Origin: an uncultured Bacilli bacterium
GTDB taxonomy: Bacteria > Bacillota_I > Bacilli_A > ML615J-28 > CAG-313
Assembly: GCA_944326155.1 (NCBI GenBank)
Contig: CALVCV010000004.1
Coordinates: 1 to 64,000, forward strand
Length of the DNA stretch: 64,000 bases
Direction of reading: 5' to 3'
The notes beneath the pieces are model-generated. The model saw only the letters and a program-made list of their open reading frames with translations. It searched no databases and was not told the origin of the DNA. Position numbers and translations under genes: made by a program. Positions 33,290-43,165 of the stretch are shown here, piece by piece. The stretch's first letter is position 1. Every line of letters begins with the position of its first letter.

Positions 33290-36004
33290 TTATTCAACAG
33301 GATCTTCAACAATCATGTTGGCAAGAGCTGCTTTAACATCTGCACTCCATTTGCTATTAAAAGTTCCAACAAAGAAATTAGTTTGACCATTAGGAATGTA
33401 AATCTTAAATTCTTCAGGAACACTTGTAAAAATATTTTGATACATAGAAGTGATTTGTGCCGATGATGTATAACGAATACCTGTTAAAGTTGTATTTGTA
33501 AAAGCATTTGCGTCAATTGATGATAATGTACCAGTTGTATCTTTTAAGATTGTAGCAACGCCATTAAAGTTACGATTTGCAACTACTAATGTGTAATATG
33601 TAGAAGTTGCACTAGCCTTACGGTAAATTAAATGATCAATTTCAAAGAAGAATTCATTGCCATCAGCAATTATGATTTCAGTAACATTTGGACAATTAGC
33701 AAATACACCTGAAGCAAAATTATTGGTATCAGCAAGTAATGTTACAGCACCTGAATATTTTGCTGGAATAAATTCAATCTTTGTGGTAGTTTTTTCACTT
33801 GTAGTTGTTTTTGAGTATAATACACCTTCATTAACAAGATATTTTGTAGAACCATCTTCTACAGTGATTGTTTCAAGATTGACTAAGTTTGCTAATGCAT
33901 TTACTTGAATTGATGTAACTGTACTTTTAACTTCAAATGTTGTTAAAGACTTATTAGGTACAAGATATAATGTGGTCTGTGATTTATTATATAATGCACC
34001 ATCAATACTTGAATAATTCTTATTTGCATCACTAACATTAATTGTAACTAAATTTTCACACCCTGTGAACGCATTTAAATTAATGTTTGTAACACCTTGT
34101 GGTATATATAATGAAATAAGACCTTTACAATTTACAAAAGCTTCTTCGCTAATTTTTGTTAATGTAGAAGGGAAAGTTATAGAAATTAATGATACGCAAT
34201 TTTCAAAAGCATTAGATTCAATTGATTTAAGTCCTTCTGGAAGAGCAACTGCCAAAAGATTTTCACAATCTTTAAATGCAAAAGTACCAATATGATCAAG
34301 AGGTCCATTAATGTTAACTCTCATTAAAGCTGTGCAACCTTCAAACATTGATGATGTAACTGCTGCTGTATTAGCTGGTAAACTAATTTCAACTAAAGAC
34401 GTACATCCAGCAAAAATATTAATACCAAATGTTAGTGTTTCGCTTTCCGCTGTACCTAAGAAAGTAACTTCACTTAAATTTGTACAGCCTTCAAATACGC
34501 CAAATTCAATATTTTCAATTCCTTCAGGGATAACTACACTAGTAATAGTTGTATTATTTTTAAATAGATTTTCACCTAAATTTTTAACTTCAACACCATT
34601 AATTGTAGCAGGAATTACAATATCACCTGATAAACCAATTGCATCCACAATAGCTTGTGTTTTACTATCAAATTGAAAAACACTAACCCATTGAGCAACC
34701 AAAGTAATATTTGTAACTACAGGTTTTTCAAAATCATAAGGTTGACCATTTAAAGTCCAACCAATAAAGTGATATAAATCACGTGTTGGATCATTTGGTC
34801 TTACAAAAACTGTGCCTACTTCTACTTCAATTGGATTGATAGTAGTACCACCATTAGTATCAAAAGTAATTGTTACAGTTCCTGAAGGTACTAAATCTGG
34901 ATTTTCAATAAAAAACTGTTCAAATGCTAAAGCGATTAATTCTTTGACTGTATTACTTGAAATTGTTGCTCCAGACACTGAAACAAATGAATCATCTACT
35001 GTTGTACTTGTTGCACCATTTAATCCCATGTCTTCGCCGTTAAAGTTTTCACCTTTTCCTATTGTGTCAGATTGAGTTGTTACCATATTAACAATCTTTC
35101 CTTCTTCATCTAAACCAACATATAGTTTTACAGTAGTAAATCTGTTTTCTTTTTCAAGATAATAAATTGTTACTACTTTTCCATCCTTTGTTGCTGTGTA
35201 CTCTGCTTTTAAGTTTTCTGTTGGTGTTACTTCTATTTCTGCGAATTCTGCACCTGAAACTATTAATTCTAATTGTTCCAATACATCACTTGGAATTGTT
35301 GGTTGTTGATTATAGCCTCCAAGTTCAAATGCTAAAGCGATTAATTCTTTGACTGTATTACTTGAAATTGTTGCTCCAGACACTGAAACAAATGAATCAT
35401 CTACTGTTGTACTTGTTGCACCATTTAATCCCATGTCTTCGCCGTTAAAGTTTTCACCTTTTCCTATTGTGTCAGATTGAGTTGTTACCATATTAACAAT
35501 CTTTCCTTCTTCATCTAAACCAACATATAGTTTTACAGTAGTAAATCTGTTTTCTTTTTCAAGATAATAAATTGTTACTACTTTTCCATCCTTTGTTGCT
35601 GTGTACTCTGCTTTTAAGTTTTCTGTTGGTGTTACTTCTATTTCTGCGAATTCTGCACCTGAAACTATTAATTCTAATTGTGCAAGAACTGAACTTGGAA
35701 TACTACCTGCTGCAGCATCATCATATTTTGCGACAAGAACAAGATTTGAAGTTACTTCTTTACTAAAATCATATTCTTTATTGTTTAACATCCAGAAAAC
35801 AAAAGTTTTGTCTTCAATGATAGGTGCTACAACTGGTGTTGCAACGCCACCTTCTTCTACAAAGTATTTTGCAAATTCTTTACTATTTACCTCGAATTTT
35901 ACTTCGAAATAGGTTCCCAAATTTCTTTTTTTACAACTTATAAATGTAAATGAGAAAGCAGCAACCATTAAAAGTAATAATACTTTAATAAAAGTCTTTT
36001 TCAT
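33290..36004 (-). CDS. Lipoprotein with two FMN-binding domains and BspA-type leucine-rich repeats
   Basis: A 904-residue lipoprotein (lipobox FISC, Cys near 25). In order: a short InlB-like beta-grasp segment (about 34-95), two FMN-binding domains (about 105-230 and 240-365), an InlB/Listeria-Bacteroides repeat (about 373-438), then BspA-type leucine-rich repeats to the end (phrases like FEGCTNLSEVTF, AFENCVSLISITFPSTLTKI). Each FMN domain has SGAT, the covalent flavin-attachment motif of RnfG/NqrC/PplA; the acceptor Thr would be T212 and T347. Two flavinylated domains on a lipoprotein recall PplA of the Listeria extracellular electron-transfer chain. The domains are encoded by identical 359-bp duplicates. 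ApbE, Ndh2 and EET partners are not in the window. AGGAGG precedes the ATG. Confidence 0.85.
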   Translation of the reverse strand: MKKTFIKVLLLLMVAAFSFTFISCKKRNLGTYFEVKFEVNSKEFAKYFVEEGGVATPVVAPIIEDKTFVFWMLNNKEYDFSKEVTSNLVLVAKYDDAAAGSIPSSVLAQLELIVSGAEFAEIEVTPTENLKAEYTATKDGKVVTIYYLEKENRFTTVKLYVGLDEEGKIVNMVTTQSDTIGKGENFNGEDMGLNGATSTTVDDSFVSVSGATISSNTVKELIALAFELGGYNQQPTIPSDVLEQLELIVSGAEFAEIEVTPTENLKAEYTATKDGKVVTIYYLEKENRFTTVKLYVGLDEEGKIVNMVTTQSDTIGKGENFNGEDMGLNGATSTTVDDSFVSVSGATISSNTVKELIALAFEQFFIENPDLVPSGTVTITFDTNGGTTINPIEVEVGTVFVRPNDPTRDLYHFIGWTLNGQPYDFEKPVVTNITLVAQWVSVFQFDSKTQAIVDAIGLSGDIVIPATINGVEVKNLGENLFKNNTTITSVVIPEGIENIEFGVFEGCTNLSEVTFLGTAESETLTFGINIFAGCTSLVEISLPANTAAVTSSMFEGCTALMRVNINGPLDHIGTFAFKDCENLLAVALPEGLKSIESNAFENCVSLISITFPSTLTKISEEAFVNCKGLISLYIPQGVTNINLNAFTGCENLVTINVSDANKNYSSIDGALYNKSQTTLYLVPNKSLTTFEVKSTVTSIQVNALANLVNLETITVEDGSTKYLVNEGVLYSKTTTSEKTTTKIEFIPAKYSGAVTLLADTNNFASGVFANCPNVTEIIIADGNEFFFEIDHLIYRKASATSTYYTLVVANRNFNGVATILKDTTGTLSSIDANAFTNTTLTGIRYTSSAQITSMYQNIFTSVPEEFKIYIPNGQTNFFVGTFNSKWSADVKAALANMIVEDPVE
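34918..35276. repeat. Direct repeat copy B (359 bp) encoding the second FMN-binding domain
   Basis: Identical base for base, as far as I can read, to 35323-35681, with a 405-bp period (135 codons, in frame). The identity extends through synonymous sites, so the duplication is recent or kept homogeneous by gene conversion. Confidence 0.95.
35323..35681. repeat. Direct repeat copy A (359 bp) encoding the first FMN-binding domain
   Basis: Partner of the 34918-35276 copy. The 46 bp between the copies encode a short linker containing GGYNQQPTIPSD. The 405-bp unit can expand or contract by recombination without breaking the frame. Confidence 0.95.
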
Positions 36005-36127
36005 ATTTCCTCCTAATTTTATCGATTATTACTATATTATATTACAACTTTTTTTGACATTTGTTAAATGTTTTTTTCATATATCTACATATAAATGAGT
36101 ATATATATTTTAATATATAAATTGCAT

Positions 36128-36163
36128 AAAAGCCTCCCTTACGAAATCATAAGGAGGGCTTTT
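36128..36163 (-). terminator. Terminator of the str operon after tuf
   Basis: A 14-bp perfect stem (36128-36141 with 36150-36163, core GCCTCCCTTA/TAAGGAGGGC) with an 8-nt loop and flanking A/T runs. A second, smaller stem (TGTCTAA/TTAGACA, 36177-36203) lies between it and the tuf stop. Confidence 0.85.
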
Positions 36164-36204
36164 AGTCTTTTCTTGCTGTCTAATATAATTACTTTGTTAG
36201 ACAA

Positions 36205-37389
36205 TTAATTTTCTAATTCAGAAACTGAACCAGCACCAACTGTTCTACCACCCTCACGAATAGAGAACTTAGTACCTTGTTCAACAGCAATTGGGTGAAT
36301 TAATTTTACAGTCATTTGTGTATTATCACCGGGCATTACCATTTCAGTTCCTTCTGGTAATTCAATTACACCTGTAACATCTGTTGTTCTAAAATAGAAT
36401 TGAGGACGATAATTAGAGAAGAATGCAGTATGACGTCCTCCTTCTTCTTTTGTTAAAACATAAACTTGTGCTTTAAATTCAGAGTGTGGCGTAACTGTTT
36501 TAGGTTTTGCAAGAACTTGTCCACGAACAACTTCTTCACGTGCAATACCACGAAGTAATACACCAATATTGTCACCAGCTTCCGCTTGGTCTAATAATTT
36601 TCTAAACATTTCAACACCAGTAATAACTGCTGAACGAGTGTCTTTGATACCAACAATTTCAACAGTATCACCAACTTTAACTGTACCACGTTCTACACGT
36701 CCTGTAGCAACTGTACCACGACCTGTAATAGAGAATACGTCTTCTACTGGCATCAAGAATGGTTTATCTGTTTCACGAACTGGATCAGGAATATATTCAT
36801 CAACTGTATCCATTAATTTTAAGATGACTTTCTTAGCTTCAGGATCACCTTCAAGAGCTTTTAAAGCTGAACCACGAATAATTGGAGTTTCATCTCCAGG
36901 ATAGCCGTATTCATTTAATAATTCACGAACTTCCATTTCAACTAATTCAAGTAATTCTTCATCGTCTACCATATCGCATTTATTTAAGAATACAATTAAT
37001 TTAGGAACACCTACTTGACGACTTAATAAAATATGTTCACGAGTTTGAGCCATAGGACCATCTGTTGCAGCAATAACTAAGATTGCACCATCCATTTGAG
37101 CTGCACCAGTAATCATATTTTTAACATAATCGGCATGTCCTGGACAGTCAACGTGTGCATAGTGACGTTTTTCAGTTTCATATTCAACGTGACAAGTATT
37201 GATGGTTATACCACGAGCTTTTTCTTCTGGAGCACCATCAATTTGGTCATAAGCCATTTTTTGTGATAAGCCCTTTTCTGCTAATACTGTAGTAATAGCA
37301 GATGTTAAAGTTGTTTTTCCATGGTCAACATGTCCAATAGTACCAATGTTTACATGGGGTTTTGTACGTACAAATTTTTCCTTTGCCAT
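36205..37389 (-). CDS. tuf: Elongation factor Tu
   Basis: A 394-residue GTPase that delivers aminoacyl-tRNA to the ribosome. G1 GHVDHGKT is at residues 19-26, switch/G3 [12 protein letters not shown] follows, and G4 is NKCDMVDD. Domains 2 and 3 are intact to the conserved end [18 protein letters not shown]. Full length. The 84-nt gap to fusA holds a TTGCAA/TAAAAT promoter, so tuf can be expressed at a higher level than the rest of the operon. AAGGAG precedes the ATG. Confidence 0.98.
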   Translation of the reverse strand: MAKEKFVRTKPHVNIGTIGHVDHGKTTLTSAITTVLAEKGLSQKMAYDQIDGAPEEKARGITINTCHVEYETEKRHYAHVDCPGHADYVKNMITGAAQMDGAILVIAATDGPMAQTREHILLSRQVGVPKLIVFLNKCDMVDDEELLELVEMEVRELLNEYGYPGDETPIIRGSALKALEGDPEAKKVILKLMDTVDEYIPDPVRETDKPFLMPVEDVFSITGRGTVATGRVERGTVKVGDTVEIVGIKDTRSAVITGVEMFRKLLDQAEAGDNIGVLLRGIAREEVVRGQVLAKPKTVTPHSEFKAQVYVLTKEEGGRHTAFFSNYRPQFYFRTTDVTGVIELPEGTEMVMPGDNTQMTVKLIHPIAVEQGTKFSIREGGRTVGAGSVSELEN

Positions 37390-37426
37390 TATAAAAAAAT
37401 CTCCTTTTATTTTTTATTTCATTATT

Positions 37427-37455
37427 ATTTTATTACAAATTCTTTTTTTTTGCAA
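37427..37455 (-). promoter_or_regulatory. Candidate internal promoter for tuf
   Basis: Leftward TTGCAA (37450-37455), 17-bp spacer, TAAAAT (37427-37432), in the fusA-tuf gap, about 40 nt before the tuf start. Confidence 0.6.
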
Positions 37456-37473
37456 GTAAAACGTAAGTTTTTA

Positions 37474-39549
37474 TTATTGAGCGTTACGTTTTTTAATTAC
37501 TGCTTCTGCAACATTTTTTGGGCACTCTTCGTAGTGGTCAAATTGCATAGTATAGTTACCACGACCTTGAGTATTTGAGCGAAGAGCGGTTGCATAACCA
37601 AACATTTCAGCAAGTGGAACAAATGCTTTAATAGATTGTGTTTTGCCTCTTGCTTCTTGTCCATCGATACGTCCGCGTCTTGTTGATAAATCACCAATAA
37701 CTGTACCTACATATTCATCTGGAACAATTACTTCTACTGATTCAATTGGTTCTAATAGAACAGGTTGACATTTTTCAGCTGATGCTTTGAAAGCCATACC
37801 GCCAGCAACTTCAAAGGCAATTTGGCTAGAGTCAACATCATGATATGAACCAAATACTAATCTAGCTTTAATATCAATTGTTGGGAATCCGGCAAGATTT
37901 CCGTTAGAAAGTGCATTTTCAATACCTTTGTTAACTGCGGGAATGTATTCACGTGGAATAACACCACCAACAATTTCATCAACAAATTCGTATCCTTTAC
38001 CAGGATTTGGTTCAAATACAACTACGCAGTGACCATATTGACCACGGCCACCTGATTGACGAACAAATTTACCTTCGATTTCAGCACTCTTTTTAATTGT
38101 TTCACGATAAGATACTTGTGGTTGACCTACATTACATTCAACATGAAATTCTCTTCTCATACGGTCTACAATGATGTCTAGGTGTAATTCACCCATACCT
38201 GAAATAATTGTTTGACCAGTTTCAGAATCTGTATATGTTCTAAATGTTGGATCTTCTTCAGCAAGTTTTGAAAGAGCAACTGACATTTTGTCTTGATCAC
38301 CTTTTGTCTTAGGTTCAATTGCAACTGAAATAACAGGTTCTGGAAAGACCATTTTTTCCAAAATAACTGGAAAACTAGGATCACACATTGTATCGCCTGT
38401 TGTTGTATCTTTTAAACCAACAGCTGCAGCAATATCGCCAGAGAAAACTTCTTTAATTTCAGTACGATTATTTGCATGCATTAAAAGAATACGTCCAATT
38501 CTTTCACGTTTATCTTTAGTTGAATTTAATACATATGAACCTGATTCTAGGTGACCTGAATAAACTCTAAAGAATGTAAGTTTACCTACATATGGATCAG
38601 TCATCACTTTAAATGCTAATGCTGCAAAAGGAGCATCATCATCTGAGTTTACGACAACTTCATTACCATCTTCATCATGTCCTTTAATTTGGGCAACCTC
38701 AACTGGTGATGGAAGATAATCGATAATAGCATCTAAAACCTTTTTAACACCTTTATTTTTAAATGCAGTTCCACAAAGAATTGGGAAGAATTTTACAGAA
38801 AGTGTACCCTTGCGAATAGCAGCTTTTAACATCTCTTCACTAATTTCTTCACCTTCAAGATAAGCCATCATTAACTCATCATCAAATTCTGCTACTGCAT
38901 TGATTAATTCATCACGATATGCTTCAGCTTCATCTTTTAAATCTATAGGAATTTCAACTTCTTGTCCTGCTTCATCAATACTGCCTTCATCATATATAAA
39001 AGCTTTCATTGTTACAAGATCAATGATACCTCTAAAATTATTTTCAGCACCTATTGGATATTGAATAGGGTGAGCATTTGCTCCTAAACGATGATCTAAT
39101 GATTGACAACTATATTTAAAATCAGCACCAGTTTTATCCATCTTATTAATGAAAACAAGTCTTGGTACAAGATATTCAGTAGCTTGACGCCAAACAGTTT
39201 CTGTTTGAGGTTCAACACCTGCTTGAGCATCTAGAACTGTAACAGCACCATCTAGTACCCTAAGAGAACGGCTTACTTCAACAGTAAAGTCAACGTGTCC
39301 TGGTGTATCAATGACATTAATTTTATTACCTTTCCAAAAAGCAGTTGTTGCAGCAGAGGTAATTGTTATACCTCTTTCTTGTTCTTGTTCCATCCAGTCC
39401 ATTTGAGCAGCACCATCATGGGTTTCACCAATTTTGTGTATTTTTCCTGTATGGTATAAAACTCTTTCTGTAAATGTAGTTTTACCTGCATCTATGTGAG
39501 CCATAATACCGATATTACGTGTATGTAATAATGAATATTCACGAGCCAT
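37474..39549 (-). CDS. fusA: Elongation factor G
   Basis: A 691-residue translocase GTPase. G1 AHIDAGKTT is at residues 17-25, G3 DTPGHVDFT and G4 NKMDKTG follow; domains II-V are present with [12 protein letters not shown] in domain IV and [14 protein letters not shown] in domain V. Full length, 17 nt after rpsG in the standard str order. A single copy is seen in the window. Confidence 0.98.
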   Translation of the reverse strand: MAREYSLLHTRNIGIMAHIDAGKTTFTERVLYHTGKIHKIGETHDGAAQMDWMEQEQERGITITSAATTAFWKGNKINVIDTPGHVDFTVEVSRSLRVLDGAVTVLDAQAGVEPQTETVWRQATEYLVPRLVFINKMDKTGADFKYSCQSLDHRLGANAHPIQYPIGAENNFRGIIDLVTMKAFIYDEGSIDEAGQEVEIPIDLKDEAEAYRDELINAVAEFDDELMMAYLEGEEISEEMLKAAIRKGTLSVKFFPILCGTAFKNKGVKKVLDAIIDYLPSPVEVAQIKGHDEDGNEVVVNSDDDAPFAALAFKVMTDPYVGKLTFFRVYSGHLESGSYVLNSTKDKRERIGRILLMHANNRTEIKEVFSGDIAAAVGLKDTTTGDTMCDPSFPVILEKMVFPEPVISVAIEPKTKGDQDKMSVALSKLAEEDPTFRTYTDSETGQTIISGMGELHLDIIVDRMRREFHVECNVGQPQVSYRETIKKSAEIEGKFVRQSGGRGQYGHCVVVFEPNPGKGYEFVDEIVGGVIPREYIPAVNKGIENALSNGNLAGFPTIDIKARLVFGSYHDVDSSQIAFEVAGGMAFKASAEKCQPVLLEPIESVEVIVPDEYVGTVIGDLSTRRGRIDGQEARGKTQSIKAFVPLAEMFGYATALRSNTQGRGNYTMQFDHYEECPKNVAEAVIKKRNAQ

Positions 39550-39566
39550 TGTATTTTAATCTCCTA

Positions 39567-40037
39567 TTACCATTGATAATGAGCAAATGCTTTATTTGCT
39601 TCAGCCATACGATGAGTATCTTCACGTTTTTTAACAGCGCCACCTAAACCATTAGCGGCATCCATTATTTCTTTTGCAAGTCTTTCTTCCATAGTTTTTT
39701 CGTTGCGAAGACGAGCATAATTTGTTAACCATCTTAAACCTAGAGTATAACGTCTTACTTCTCTAACTTCTACTGGTACTTGATAATTAGCTCCACCTAC
39801 ACGGCGAGATCTAACTTCTAATTGTGGCATAATATTTTCTAAGGCTTGTTTATATACTTCTAGTGGATCACGACCAGTAGCTTTAGATACACGATCAAAA
39901 GCACCATAAATAATTTGTTGTGCCACACCTTTTTTACCATCCAACATTACACTGTTAATTAATCTTGTTACAAGTGTTGAATTATAAATTGGATCAGGTA
40001 ATACTTTTCTTTGAGCGACATGTCCTTTACGAGGCAT
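39567..40037 (-). CDS. rpsG: Small ribosomal subunit protein uS7
   Basis: A 156-residue uS7, the primary 16S rRNA binder that nucleates assembly of the 30S head and contacts E-site tRNA. It starts [18 protein letters not shown] and contains the conserved [17 protein letters not shown] stretch and the C-terminal [19 protein letters not shown]. Length is standard. It lies between rpsL and fusA. Confidence 0.98.
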   Translation of the reverse strand: MPRKGHVAQRKVLPDPIYNSTLVTRLINSVMLDGKKGVAQQIIYGAFDRVSKATGRDPLEVYKQALENIMPQLEVRSRRVGGANYQVPVEVREVRRYTLGLRWLTNYARLRNEKTMEERLAKEIMDAANGLGGAVKKREDTHRMAEANKAFAHYQW

Positions 40038-40083
40038 GAAGGTTCCTCCTTTCTACATTTGTATATTAATTTTATTTTTTATA

Positions 40084-40506
40084 TTATTTTTTTCCAGCTT
40101 TAGGGCGTTTTGCACCATATTTTGAACGGCCTTGTCTACGACTTTCAACACCTGTAGTATCAAGTGTGCCACGAATAATGTGATAACGAACACCTGGTAA
40201 GTCTCTAACACGACCTCCACGAATTAATACAGTATTGTGTTCTTGTAACTTATGACCAATACCTGGAATATAAGCTGTTACTTCAATACCATTGCTTAAA
40301 CGAACACGGGCCATTTTTCGAATAGCAGAGTTTGGTTTTTTAGGTGTCATTGTGGTAACACGTGTACATACACCTTTCTTTTGTGGGCAATTAATTGTTG
40401 TTGCAACTTTCTTTAAAGAATTAAAACCAATTCCAAGATGTGGCGATTTAGATTTTCTTACCTTATCTTCACGTGAGTTACGTACTAATTGATTAATTGT
40501 AGGCAT
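40084..40506 (-). CDS. rpsL: Small ribosomal subunit protein uS12
   Basis: A 140-residue uS12 of the decoding centre, with the conserved [17 protein letters not shown] loop (the Lys of streptomycin sensitivity is present) and [17 protein letters not shown]. The start is the ATG at 40506 (MPTINQL): AAAGGAG lies 5 nt upstream, inside the frame that continues to 40524. It is first in rpsL-rpsG-fusA-tuf. Neither rpoBC nor a uL30-like YbxF gene precedes it; the upstream neighbour is a uL15-like protein. Confidence 0.98.
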   Translation of the reverse strand: MPTINQLVRNSREDKVRKSKSPHLGIGFNSLKKVATTINCPQKKGVCTRVTTMTPKKPNSAIRKMARVRLSNGIEVTAYIPGIGHKLQEHNTVLIRGGRVRDLPGVRYHIIRGTLDTTGVESRRQGRSKYGAKRPKAGKK

Positions 40507-40615
40507 CTTCTTTTCTCCTTTCATATATTAGTTATTGAGGTATATTCCACATTTCCGCGTGTTTCAATACTTCAAAAAATATAGTCTTGACAAAAGTCAA
40601 AACATAACCTCTAAT

Positions 40616-40644
40616 ATTATACTGATTTCTATATTGAAAGTCAA
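40616..40644 (-). promoter_or_regulatory. Sigma-A promoter of the str operon
   Basis: Leftward TTGACT (40639-40644), 17-bp spacer, TATAAT (40616-40621). The leader is about 100 nt and contains a small stem TTGAC-TTTT-GTCAA (40587-40600) that could be a regulatory hairpin. Confidence 0.85.
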
Positions 40645-40721
40645 GTTAGATACTTAATTTTTTACATTTATCGAAAATAGTATTCCAAAATGTACTAAAT
40701 CTATACCATAAATTTCGAAAA

Positions 40722-40757
40722 AATAAGAAACCTCTAATACTTTGGAGATTTCTTATT
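40722..40757 (-). terminator. Terminator of the gmk-to-uL15-like operon
   Basis: A 13-bp stem (40722-40734 with 40745-40757) that is complete with one G-U pair only in the leftward transcript, followed by a T-run. Confidence 0.75.
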
Positions 40758-40767
40758 TATAATAAAT

Positions 40768-41400
40768 TTATTCTTTATTCTTTTTTAATTTTACTACTTT
40801 ACCGCCTGTCAGTTCTATCATCTTAACTGCATCCAAAGAAAAATCATGTGCCTTAATAGTAAGTGCTTTATTAAGAGTTCCTCTTGCAAGCACTTTTATA
40901 AAGCAAATCTTATCATCGATTAATTTTTTCTTTTTTAAGAGATTAATAGTCACGATATCATTTGCTTTAAAATTACGTGAAATAGTATCAATATTGATAA
41001 TACCTTTCTTACTACCATAGATAACTTCATCTTCGTCCTCTTCTTCAATCAAATGAGTTGCTAACTCATCAGATACGATTTCTTTAACCTCTGTAGCCTT
41101 AACTTCTTGTCTTTTAAGTTCTTCCATTTTTGCTTTTTCTTCTGCAAGCCTTTTTGCTTCTTCTTTTGCTTTTTCTTCTGCAAGCCTTTTTGCTTCTTCT
41201 TTTGCTTTTTCTTCTGCAAGCCTTTTTGCTTCTTCTTTTACCATAGCATCATCTAACTCGTTATTTTTATCTATTACTTTTTTAGTTCTATCTTTTAATA
41301 AATGTTCTTTTTTTTCAATTAATTCATCACTACATTTTTTTTCTCGTTCTAAATATGTTTCATTTGTTGATTTTTTTCGTTTCAAACCTATTTTAGCCAT
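40768..41400 (-). CDS. uL15-like domain protein with N-terminal coiled coil
   Basis: A 210-residue protein. Residues 1-50 are highly basic, and about 50-105 are a charged coiled coil containing three exact copies of a 12-residue unit (KEEAKRLAEEKA). The C-terminal part (about 130-205) resembles the C-terminal half of ribosomal protein uL15: INIDTISRNFKANDIVTI, LIDDKICFIKVLARGTLNKA, LTIKAHDFSLDAV, then IELTGGKVVKL. The usual Gly-rich N-terminal extension of uL15 is absent. It could be a ribosome-associated paralogue of L15, not the core protein, which would be in the spc operon elsewhere; that is inference. AAGGAGG precedes the ATG. It follows the M32 peptidase gene and precedes the str operon. 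Confidence 0.75.
   Translation of the reverse strand: MAKIGLKRKKSTNETYLEREKKCSDELIEKKEHLLKDRTKKVIDKNNELDDAMVKEEAKRLAEEKAKEEAKRLAEEKAKEEAKRLAEEKAKMEELKRQEVKATEVKEIVSDELATHLIEEEDEDEVIYGSKKGIINIDTISRNFKANDIVTINLLKKKKLIDDKICFIKVLARGTLNKALTIKAHDFSLDAVKMIELTGGKVVKLKKNKE
41131..41238. repeat. Exact 36-bp tandem repeat, three copies, in the uL15-like gene
   Basis: Three consecutive identical 36-bp units (41131-41166, 41167-41202, 41203-41238) encode the 12-residue coiled-coil unit. There are no spacers. The array can change length in frame by slippage. Confidence 0.95.
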
Positions 41401-41434
41401 CTAAATCCTCCTTAATTTTTATTTTTATCCATTT

Positions 41435-42934
41435 TTATTTTAAATTATAAATTTTAGAATATTTTTCTTTTAAATATTCTATATAATATTGAGGATTAAA
41501 TTCTTCTCCTGTTACCATCAATAAAATTTCTTTTGATGTTTTCGAGCCAGCATATTTATGGACTTTTTCTTTTAACCAAGCATTTACTTTTGTTAATTTT
41601 TCTTCACCAAAAACTTCATCAACATCAAGTTCTTTTTTCATTTGATGGAATAATTGTGCACCATATGCACTTCCTAAAGCATAAGTAGGAAAATATCCAA
41701 AAGAACCTCCTGCCCAATGTACATCTTGTAAAATACCTTTTGTATCATTCGGTACATCAATTCCTAAATATTCTTTATATAATTGATTCCAAAGTTTAGG
41801 TAATTCATTAATATCAATTTCTGATGACATAATTGCTTTTTCCATATCATATCTTACCATTATATGAAGTGGATAAGTAAGTTCATCAGCTTCAGTTCGA
41901 ATTAGACTATTTTCACTTTTGTTTACAGCATGATAAAATTCATCTACTGTAATATCTTTTAATTCTTTATCAAATATTTTTTGTAAAATTGGATAATGCC
42001 TATTCCAGAATGATTGACTTCTACCTACAATGTTTTCATAAAAACGCGATTGTGATTCATGCATAGCCATTGTAGAACCACCACTTAAAGCGGTATCATC
42101 ATATTTTTTATCGCATTGTCTTTCATAGGTAGCATGTCCTAATTCATGTATCATTGAAAAGATACTTGAAGTTAAAATATTTTCATAATAGTGACAAGTT
42201 ACACGTACATCAGTTGTACCATATCCTGATGTAAAAGGATGTTCTGATTCTTTAGTTAATCCATAATTTTGATCAAAGCACATAACATCCATTAAATATT
42301 TGGCAAATTGTTTTTGTTTATCAACATCATATGTTTTATATACAAAAGCATCATCAATCGGCTTTAATGTCATTATCTTTTTAACAAAAGGAACTAAGTC
42401 TTGTTTCAAAGCTGTAAAAAAGGCATCATATTCTTTTTGAGTAAAACCTTTTTCATAATCATTTAAAAGTACATCATAGCCCTTTAATCTATCTGTTTCT
42501 AGATAATGAATATACTTTTTTTGCCATTTAATTATTTCACCAAGCACAGGTGCAAATAAAGCATAATTATTCGTTAACTTTGCTTCACACCAAATGCTAT
42601 TGGCTTTAGCAAGTAACTTTTCATATTCGACCAATTCTTTTTCAGGAATCTTTAATTCTTTTTCTAATTCTTCCCAAACTTTTGTAATTTCAACTTGCAA
42701 GTCACTATCTAAATAATTTTTATTATCATATAAAGTTTTAACTGCCTCTACATATTCTTTTGAATGAGAAACTTCTAACATCATTGCGACAAGGTTACCA
42801 ATTTGTTTAGAACGTTCTTCCATACATCCTACAGGAGCTTCTGTTTCACTATCCCAACTAATTACATACATAGCATAATTAAAAGCATTTAATTTATCTC
42901 TTGTGGTTTTATAAATTGTTAAAGCTTTTTCCAT
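41435..42934 (-). CDS. M32 family metallocarboxypeptidase (carboxypeptidase Taq type)
   Basis: A 499-residue Zn-dependent carboxypeptidase. HExxH is HELGH with H263, E264 and H267 in SMIHELGHATYERQ. The family signatures DVRVTCHYYENIL (before HExxH), MAMHESQSRFYENIVGRS (after it) and the C-terminal HWAGGSFGYFPTYALGSAYG are all present. Length fits the roughly 500 of M32 enzymes. It acts in the cytoplasm, releasing C-terminal residues from peptides. The start overlaps the rpoZ stop by one base; AAGGTGG precedes it. The operon is gmk-rpoZ-M32-uL15-like. Confidence 0.94.
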   Translation of the reverse strand: MEKALTIYKTTRDKLNAFNYAMYVISWDSETEAPVGCMEERSKQIGNLVAMMLEVSHSKEYVEAVKTLYDNKNYLDSDLQVEITKVWEELEKELKIPEKELVEYEKLLAKANSIWCEAKLTNNYALFAPVLGEIIKWQKKYIHYLETDRLKGYDVLLNDYEKGFTQKEYDAFFTALKQDLVPFVKKIMTLKPIDDAFVYKTYDVDKQKQFAKYLMDVMCFDQNYGLTKESEHPFTSGYGTTDVRVTCHYYENILTSSIFSMIHELGHATYERQCDKKYDDTALSGGSTMAMHESQSRFYENIVGRSQSFWNRHYPILQKIFDKELKDITVDEFYHAVNKSENSLIRTEADELTYPLHIMVRYDMEKAIMSSEIDINELPKLWNQLYKEYLGIDVPNDTKGILQDVHWAGGSFGYFPTYALGSAYGAQLFHQMKKELDVDEVFGEEKLTKVNAWLKEKVHKYAGSKTSKEILLMVTGEEFNPQYYIEYLKEKYSKIYNLK

Positions 42935-43161
42935 TAGTCTGCCACCTTTACCTTATCAGCAATAATTTCTTCTAATGCAATACCAATACTTTTAGAATTT
43001 TTAGTATCCGGTAAAAAACTCTTATGAGATTCATCAATTTCTTTTGCGCGTTTAGCTGCAGCAATCACTAATTTATATTTAGATGAAGATTTATCTGTTA
43101 ATTCATCGATTGATGGATATCTAAGGCCATCTTTTTCTTGATTTATATTTTCCATATTCAT
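42934..43161 (-). CDS. rpoZ: RNA polymerase omega subunit
   Basis: A 75-residue omega subunit, which helps RNA polymerase assembly by wrapping the beta-prime C-terminus. It has the typical core LRYPSIDELTDKSSSKYKLV, AAAKRAKEI and the later IGIALEEIIADKV. gmk-rpoZ is the standard Firmicutes pairing, with a 4-nt gap. GGAGG lies 9 nt before the ATG at 43161. Confidence 0.95.
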   Translation of the reverse strand: MNMENINQEKDGLRYPSIDELTDKSSSKYKLVIAAAKRAKEIDESHKSFLPDTKNSKSIGIALEEIIADKVKVAD

Positions 43162-43165
43162 ATGT

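Noticed and set aside
34311-34676. 121-codon rightward open frame
   Set aside because: Antisense to the LRR region of the FMN lipoprotein, with no independent signals.
35167-35766. Two similar rightward open frames (35167-35352 and 35572-35766) with Leu-rich products
   Set aside because: They are antisense shadows of the duplicated FMN-domain coding sequence and look alike only because the DNA is duplicated; no RBS or promoter.
36569-36904. 111-codon rightward open frame
   Set aside because: Antisense to tuf; conservation of EF-Tu explains the open frame.
41131-41238. 36-bp repeats that could suggest a CRISPR array
   Set aside because: The units are contiguous without spacers, in frame, and encode a coiled coil.
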